Shown one piece after another: positions 59,843 through 64,000 of a stretch of DNA of 64,000 nt (its first letter is position 1; the number at the start of each line of letters is the position of its first letter). Origin of the DNA: DATJPR01 sp963752915 (GTDB lineage: Bacteria > Bacteroidota > Ignavibacteria > UBA10030 > UBA6906); NCBI GenBank assembly GCA_963752915.1, contig CAVVZZ010000011.1:248001-312000 (forward strand). The letters are read 5' to 3'. A program made the translations under genes and the position numbers. Under the pieces are notes generated by a model that had not been told where the DNA came from, made no database searches, and saw nothing but the letters and a program-made list of their open reading frames with translations.

Positions 59843-61060
59843 ATGAAGTATTCCACATTTATTGCCCGACGATATCTTCGCTCCCGCCGCAATGCCGGGT
59901 TCTTTTCCTTTATTGCTGCTATCGCCATCCTCGGGGTCGCGCTCGGAACTGCAGCGTTGATTATTGCGCTCTCCGTGCTCGGCGGCTTTGAACGCGAGAT
60001 CACGGAAAAAGTTGTCGGCTTCAGCAGCCATGTCCAAATCCTCGCCTTTCAAAACCAGCCGCTGTTCAATCCATCCTTCACGGATCAGACGGTTCTTGAC
60101 TCGATCCCGGTGGTGAGATCCATCTCCCCTTTTGTCCAGCGCGAAGCGTTGATCCGGAGCAGGGAAGGAGTTGACGGCGTTCTCGTGAAAGGCCTGAACC
60201 CCGAGAATGACAATTCAACGACTCGGCGGTACATCGTCGAAGGCAAGTATGATCTCGCGCGTGAACCGGGAGGGCAGGCGAAGATTGTTCTCGGAAAGAA
60301 ACTCGCAGCCCGTCTTGGGCTGACTATCGGAGGTCACGCGACCATTTTCGGCATCGGACGCACCGTCGGGGAAGGGCGAACGCGCGTGATGCAATTTGTG
60401 GTGAGTGGGATCTACGAAAGCGGCATGTCGGAGTACGACGATGCCTATGCCTTCACAGACCTCCGGAGCGCGGAAGAGTTGTTCCAGCTTGGCACCGCGG
60501 TGTCGGGCTTCGATCTCCTGCTGACGGATCCCGGGTATGCCGACGCAGTTGCCGACAAAGTCCAGGATCTCCTCGGGTATCCGTACTATGGTCGGACGGT
60601 CTATCAGACCTACCGGAACCTCTTCAGCTGGATCGAGCTGCAAAAGAAACCGATCCCCATCATCCTGGGGCTGATCATCATCGTCGCGACGGTGAATATC
60701 ATCGGGACCGTTCTGATGATGGTGCTGGACAAGACGCGGGAGATCGGGGTCCTGCGATCCATGGGTGCAACGCAATGGGGGATTACCTGGATCTTCCTCC
60801 GACAGGGTTTCACCATCGCCGTCATCGGAACGGTTTTAGGAAACATGTTCGCTTTTCTGCTCTGCTATTCCCAGCTCGAATTTCACTTCTTTTCGTTGCC
60901 GAGCGATGTGTATTTCATGACCACGGTACCGATTCTGCTGCGGCCCGAACAGTTTGTCCTGGTCTCCGGGCTTGCCATCGGTCTTTGCATGGTGTCAGCG
61001 TTCCTCCCGGCTCGCCTTGCCGCAAGGCTCGATCCGGTGACATCGATCCGGTTCTCCTGA
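59843..61060 (+). CDS. lolC: Lipoprotein-releasing ABC transporter permease (LolC/LolE family), first copy
   Basis: 405 residues with four TM spans and a large periplasmic MacB-PCD domain between spans 1 and 2. The N-terminus FIARRYLRSRRNAGFFSFIAAIAILGVALG and the C-terminal FtsX part (LGLIIIVATVNIIGTVLMMVLDKTREIGVLRSMGAT, QGFTIAVIGTVLG) are typical. With the ATPase it would extract lipoproteins from the inner membrane for transfer to the outer membrane. Its stop overlaps the second permease start by one base (TGATG). Confidence 0.9.
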   Translation: MKYSTFIARRYLRSRRNAGFFSFIAAIAILGVALGTAALIIALSVLGGFEREITEKVVGFSSHVQILAFQNQPLFNPSFTDQTVLDSIPVVRSISPFVQREALIRSREGVDGVLVKGLNPENDNSTTRRYIVEGKYDLAREPGGQAKIVLGKKLAARLGLTIGGHATIFGIGRTVGEGRTRVMQFVVSGIYESGMSEYDDAYAFTDLRSAEELFQLGTAVSGFDLLLTDPGYADAVADKVQDLLGYPYYGRTVYQTYRNLFSWIELQKKPIPIILGLIIIVATVNIIGTVLMMVLDKTREIGVLRSMGATQWGITWIFLRQGFTIAVIGTVLGNMFAFLLCYSQLEFHFFSLPSDVYFMTTVPILLRPEQFVLVSGLAIGLCMVSAFLPARLAARLDPVTSIRFS

Positions 61061-62289
61061 TGCGATACGAGAGATTCATAGCGCAGCGGTACCTCCGTTC
61101 GAAGCGTCAGCTCCGCTTCATCACCATCATCATGATGGTTTCTGTCATCGGCATCACGGTTGGGGTTGCTGCCCTCATTATCGTGCTCTCGGTGTTCAAC
61201 GGCTTCAACGGGGTGGTGACGAATGTTCTCGTTTCGTTCGATCCTCATCTGCGTGTCGAGGCAAAACAGGGGGCAAGTATCACCGTCAGCCCGGAGTTGG
61301 TACAGGAGATTCGATCCGACCCCCGGGTGGCAGCCGCGGCCACCGTGGCGACCGGCAAAGGATTACTGATGACATCGTCAGTGAACCGTGTCGTCGAAAT
61401 TCGTGGTGTCTCCGATTCCAGCATCGGCTCTGTGTCCGGTGTCGCGCGGAGCGTGGTTCTCGGCAGGTTCAGATTCAACGACGCACCGGGACACAGCGGC
61501 ATTGTCCTCGGCCTTGCTCTTGCCGACAGGCTGGGTGCCACTGTCGGAAGCGAGATAACGATTGTCAGCCCCGTCGGGGTTGACGCAATGCTGATGCAAT
61601 TCGGGCAGCCGTTGACTCAACGCTGTACGGTCGTCGGGATCTATGATTCACAAAACAAGGACTACGACGCCCACTACGCGTACGTCTCCCTGGAAACCGC
61701 GCAGCGTCTGTTCGATCTCGGCACGAATGTTACTGGAGTCGAGATTCGTCTTCATTCCCTTGCGGACGCTGATCAGGTCAAGGCGTCGCTGCTGAACTTC
61801 GTTCCGTCCTCGTTCACGGTTTCCAGCTGGTATGATATCCATAAGAGTCTCTATTCGGTGATGAAAGTGGAACGCTGGAGCGCTTATATCATTCTTTGCC
61901 TGATCGTCGGTGTTGCGACCTTCAACGTCCTGGGCTCGCTCACGATGGGAGTTATCGAGAAGCGGCGCGACATCGGCGTCCTCAAAGCTCTCGGCTCAAC
62001 GCGGGCGAGCATCATCCGGGTTTTTATGGTTGAAGGTCTCCTGGTAGGGTCGCTCGGAACAGTCGCAGGGCTCCTGATCGGCTATGCGGTGTGTTACCTG
62101 CAAATCCGGTATAGTCTGTTTCCTCTTGATACATCCGTCTACATTATTCCGGCAATTCCCGTCGAGTTCCGACTTATGGATTTCTTCTCCGTCTCCTTTG
62201 CATCCCTGGTGCTGAGCACGTTGGCGTCGCTGTATCCGGCCTTTCGTGCAGCCGCGCTTCAACCCGTCGAGGCGATCCGATGGGAGTGA
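61060..62289 (+). CDS. lolE: Lipoprotein-releasing ABC transporter permease (LolC/LolE family), second copy
   Basis: 409 residues with the same layout as the upstream copy: RFIAQRYLRSKRQLRFITIIMMVSVIGITVG at the N-terminus, a periplasmic domain with VTNVLVSFDPHLRVEAKQG, and the FtsX part (ILCLIVGVATFNVLGSLTMGVIEKRRDIGVLKALGST, VEGLLVGSLGTVAGLLIGY). The two copies probably form an asymmetric heterodimer. Which is the functional LolC and which LolE cannot be told from sequence. Its end overlaps lolD by 10 bases. Confidence 0.9.
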   Translation: MRYERFIAQRYLRSKRQLRFITIIMMVSVIGITVGVAALIIVLSVFNGFNGVVTNVLVSFDPHLRVEAKQGASITVSPELVQEIRSDPRVAAAATVATGKGLLMTSSVNRVVEIRGVSDSSIGSVSGVARSVVLGRFRFNDAPGHSGIVLGLALADRLGATVGSEITIVSPVGVDAMLMQFGQPLTQRCTVVGIYDSQNKDYDAHYAYVSLETAQRLFDLGTNVTGVEIRLHSLADADQVKASLLNFVPSSFTVSSWYDIHKSLYSVMKVERWSAYIILCLIVGVATFNVLGSLTMGVIEKRRDIGVLKALGSTRASIIRVFMVEGLLVGSLGTVAGLLIGYAVCYLQIRYSLFPLDTSVYIIPAIPVEFRLMDFFSVSFASLVLSTLASLYPAFRAAALQPVEAIRWE

Positions 62290-63005
62290 CAAAGTCATCT
62301 GCCAATTCCACAGCCGTTTCTACGACGATCCTGACCGTCCGAAACGTCACGAAGGCGTTTCAGATCGGGAAGGATCGGTCGAGCAAGCTTGTCGTCCTCC
62401 GTGGAGTGAGCCTTGATGTCGCGAAAGGCGAGATGATCGCGATCGTCGGAGCGTCCGGCGCCGGAAAAAGCACCCTGCTTCATATTCTCGGCACCCTGGA
62501 TCGGCCGACGTCAGGCGAAATCTCGTTTGAAGGGAAGGATTTTTCTTCGATGGGGGACGATCAGCTCGCCCATCTGAGGAATGATCGTATCGGGTTTGTC
62601 TTTCAATTTCATCATCTTCTCCCAGAATTCACTGCAGTCGAGAACGTTGCGATGCCTGCACTTATCCAAGGGAAGGCCCTTGCCGACGTCCGGGAGAGGG
62701 CGATTGCTTTGCTTAAGGAGGTGGGTTTGGAAGACCGTGCGGAGCAAAAGCCTCCCAAAATGTCGGGTGGCGAAGCCCAGCGTGTAGCGGTTGCCCGGGC
62801 CCTCATGAATCAGCCCGGAATCGTCCTCGCAGACGAGCCGACAGGAAACCTGGACAGCGCAAATGCTGAGATTTTACACAATCTGATCTGGGAGTACAAC
62901 AAGAGAACGGGTCAGACGTTCATAATTGTGACCCACAACGAGTCCTTGGCAAAAAGGGCCGACAGGGTCCTGCGGATTGTGGATGGAATTGTCCAGCAAC
63001 GGTGA
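62280..63005 (+). CDS. lolD: Lipoprotein-releasing ABC transporter ATP-binding protein
   Basis: 241 residues with Walker A GASGAGKST, Q-loop FQFHHLLPEFTAVENV, signature MSGGEAQRVAVARAL, Walker B GIVLADEPTGNLD and a switch His in IVTHNESL. The LolD-typical FHHLLPEF is present. It follows both permease genes with overlap, completing the lolC-lolE-lolD operon, and a terminator follows at ~63132. Confidence 0.92.
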   Translation: MGVTKSSANSTAVSTTILTVRNVTKAFQIGKDRSSKLVVLRGVSLDVAKGEMIAIVGASGAGKSTLLHILGTLDRPTSGEISFEGKDFSSMGDDQLAHLRNDRIGFVFQFHHLLPEFTAVENVAMPALIQGKALADVRERAIALLKEVGLEDRAEQKPPKMSGGEAQRVAVARALMNQPGIVLADEPTGNLDSANAEILHNLIWEYNKRTGQTFIIVTHNESLAKRADRVLRIVDGIVQQR

Positions 63006-63131
63006 TTTTGACGATATAGGATCAGACACTGGTGTCTGGAAAAAAGCACTTGACATTCATTTCGGAAACGCTATCTTTAAGGGCGACCTTTACGACAGTT
63101 TTTCCCCTGGCTGTTGTAAATTCATAGGTCG

Positions 63132-63166
63132 AGCCCGGCGTTCCCCCCAGCGCTGGGCTTTTTATT
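63132..63166 (+). terminator. Rho-independent terminator after lolD
   Basis: AGCCCGGCG/CGCTGGGCT (one G-T pair) around a TTCCCCCCAG loop, then TTTTT. It lies ~125 bases past the lolD stop. Confidence 0.8.
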
Positions 63167-63208
63167 AGGGACACCGAAGACTATCGAAATCGCAAGGAGT
63201 ATCGCGTC

Positions 63209-63487
63209 ATGGCAAAGCCCATCCGAAGGAAAGATCTCCAGAGGCGCCGCATCGGCAAGGATGAAATCCTGCCACTTGGCAAAGAGAACTTCCGCATCAT
63301 CGGCATAGGGTTGTTGGTCATCGTCGTTGGTTACCTGGCGATGCTTGAGGGATCGGTTGAAGGATTTCTTCCATTAGTGCTCGCACCCATCCTTCTCGTC
63401 GCAGGCTACTGCGTCATTGTGCCACTCGGAATCATGTATCGGAAGAAGGAGCAAGCCGCGTCAGACACCCCGCCGAAAACAGCATGA
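63209..63487 (+). CDS. Small two-TM protein resembling DUF3098
   Basis: 92 residues: a basic N-terminus (PIRRKDLQRRRIGKDEI), then PLGKENFRIIGIGLLVIVVGYLAML, and a second span FLPLVLAPILLVAGYCVIVPLGIMY. The order (GKxNF motif, two TM, LAP between) matches DUF3098 membrane proteins of Bacteroidetes, whose role is unknown. An AAGGAG 9 bases before the ATG supports the start. Confidence 0.7.
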   Translation: MAKPIRRKDLQRRRIGKDEILPLGKENFRIIGIGLLVIVVGYLAMLEGSVEGFLPLVLAPILLVAGYCVIVPLGIMYRKKEQAASDTPPKTA

Positions 63488-63554
63488 CCCTCAACAGATT
63501 GCCGGTGCGCATGATTTGCTCCGGCGTGAGGAGCAATTGGAAAGTCGCACACAA

Positions 63555-64000
63555 ATGAAGACGTGGATGTCGGCGTCCCGGGGACTTGTCATCGCCGCTT
63601 CAACGTGTGTCCTCATTACCATGAACCGTATTGGCGGACTGGCGTTCTGTGAAGAGATGCCGCGCTCAAACCTCTCGATTTTTCAATTGCTGGCACGAGA
63701 TCTTGGACGGAGAATGGGGGAGAATATTGTGGGGGAGGATTCCGCGTCCGTTACACTTATCCTGCGACCGATTGACCAGGCGTGGATTCTCCAGGGTGCG
63801 TTAACCGAAGGCCTCACGAGTGTTGGACGGAAATCCATTATTCACGACGGCGATGTTTCGGCCGAGTGTACAATATCAGACATGGGTGTTACGTACGAAG
63901 AGAGCCGCCGGTCCTCGATGTTCGGAGAACGGCTCGTTGACCGTGTTGTGAATCTGCGCATTCAGGCATTGATCGCTGACCGGCGATCCGGGAAAGTGCT
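63555..64000 (+). CDS. Exported protein of unknown function, 3' end outside window
   Basis: 148 codons are visible without a stop. The N-terminus is hydrophobic (RGLVIAASTCVLITM), possibly a signal peptide or anchor. The rest (SIFQLLARDLGRRMGENI, SASVTLILRPIDQAWIL) is not recognised by me; the pattern of short beta strands and a buried RDLGRR helix suggests an envelope protein. The gene continues past the window, so length and family cannot be judged. Confidence 0.6.
   Translation, partial: MKTWMSASRGLVIAASTCVLITMNRIGGLAFCEEMPRSNLSIFQLLARDLGRRMGENIVGEDSASVTLILRPIDQAWILQGALTEGLTSVGRKSIIHDGDVSAECTISDMGVTYEESRRSSMFGERLVDRVVNLRIQALIADRRSGKV

Overview
The window looks like a chromosomal segment of a Gram-negative bacterium from the Fibrobacteres-Chlorobi-Bacteroidetes assemblage, closest in style to Ignavibacteria-like lineages. 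The reasons are: a surface protein ending in the 'NYPNPFNP' sorting-domain motif of type IX secretion; Reg_prop/Y_Y_Y sensor kinases; a LolCDE-type lipoprotein export system; lipoproteins with clear lipoboxes; and moderately high GC (mid-to-upper 50s % by eye). It is mostly housekeeping DNA. I see no prophage, CRISPR array or complete insertion sequence.

Layout: 1-4.1 kb is a tryptophan operon, trpC-trpF-(DAHP synthase)-trpB-trpA. 4.1-8.0 kb holds a Reg_prop sensor kinase and its LuxR-type response regulator, heavily frameshifted as given. 8.0-10.9 kb holds a decayed surface-protein remnant, an intact type IX-type surface protein and a heptamer repeat cluster. 10.9-14.4 kb has a DMT transporter and a histidine kinase with a built-in substrate-binding domain. 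14.4-22.5 kb has cbpA-like, pfkB-like, acyl-CoA synthetase, 5'-nucleotidase plus P-loop kinase, an OPA-type transporter and a lone HTH protein. tRNA-Ser(CGA) is at 22.9 kb. 23.8-32.7 kb groups aspartate kinase, dipeptide epimerase, a COG4299-type membrane protein, a murein amidase, a GNAT enzyme, an AmpG-like permease and a double glycosyltransferase, which reads as a peptidoglycan turnover/recycling neighbourhood. 32.7-43.5 kb has a receiver-PAS-kinase, proS, an aldehyde dehydrogenase, dnaE, trxA, a thioredoxin-like protein, plsC and a zinc ribbon. 43.7-48.1 kb has a MarR-YceI pair and an aminotransferase-pckA operon. 48.1-54.7 kb has envelope proteins (VWA lipoprotein, beta-propeller phosphoesterase, HEAT-cyclophilin). 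54.8-63.0 kb has aspS, a split AtuA pair, prfB with its programmed +1 frameshift, and lolC-lolE-lolD. The window ends in a DUF3098-like protein and a truncated exported protein.

The most striking raw signal is at least 22 single-base frame breaks in otherwise well-conserved genes. About 18 are in the +1 direction and 17 lie between 2.1 and 8.6 kb. Conserved residues on both sides are intact, so I favour sequencing or assembly insertions over gene decay, but the directional bias is worth checking. I found no system I would confidently call new. The best candidates for follow-up are the murein-recycling neighbourhood, the substrate-binding/histidine-kinase fusion, the double glycosyltransferase, the HEAT-cyclophilin/beta-propeller pair and the heptamer repeats.
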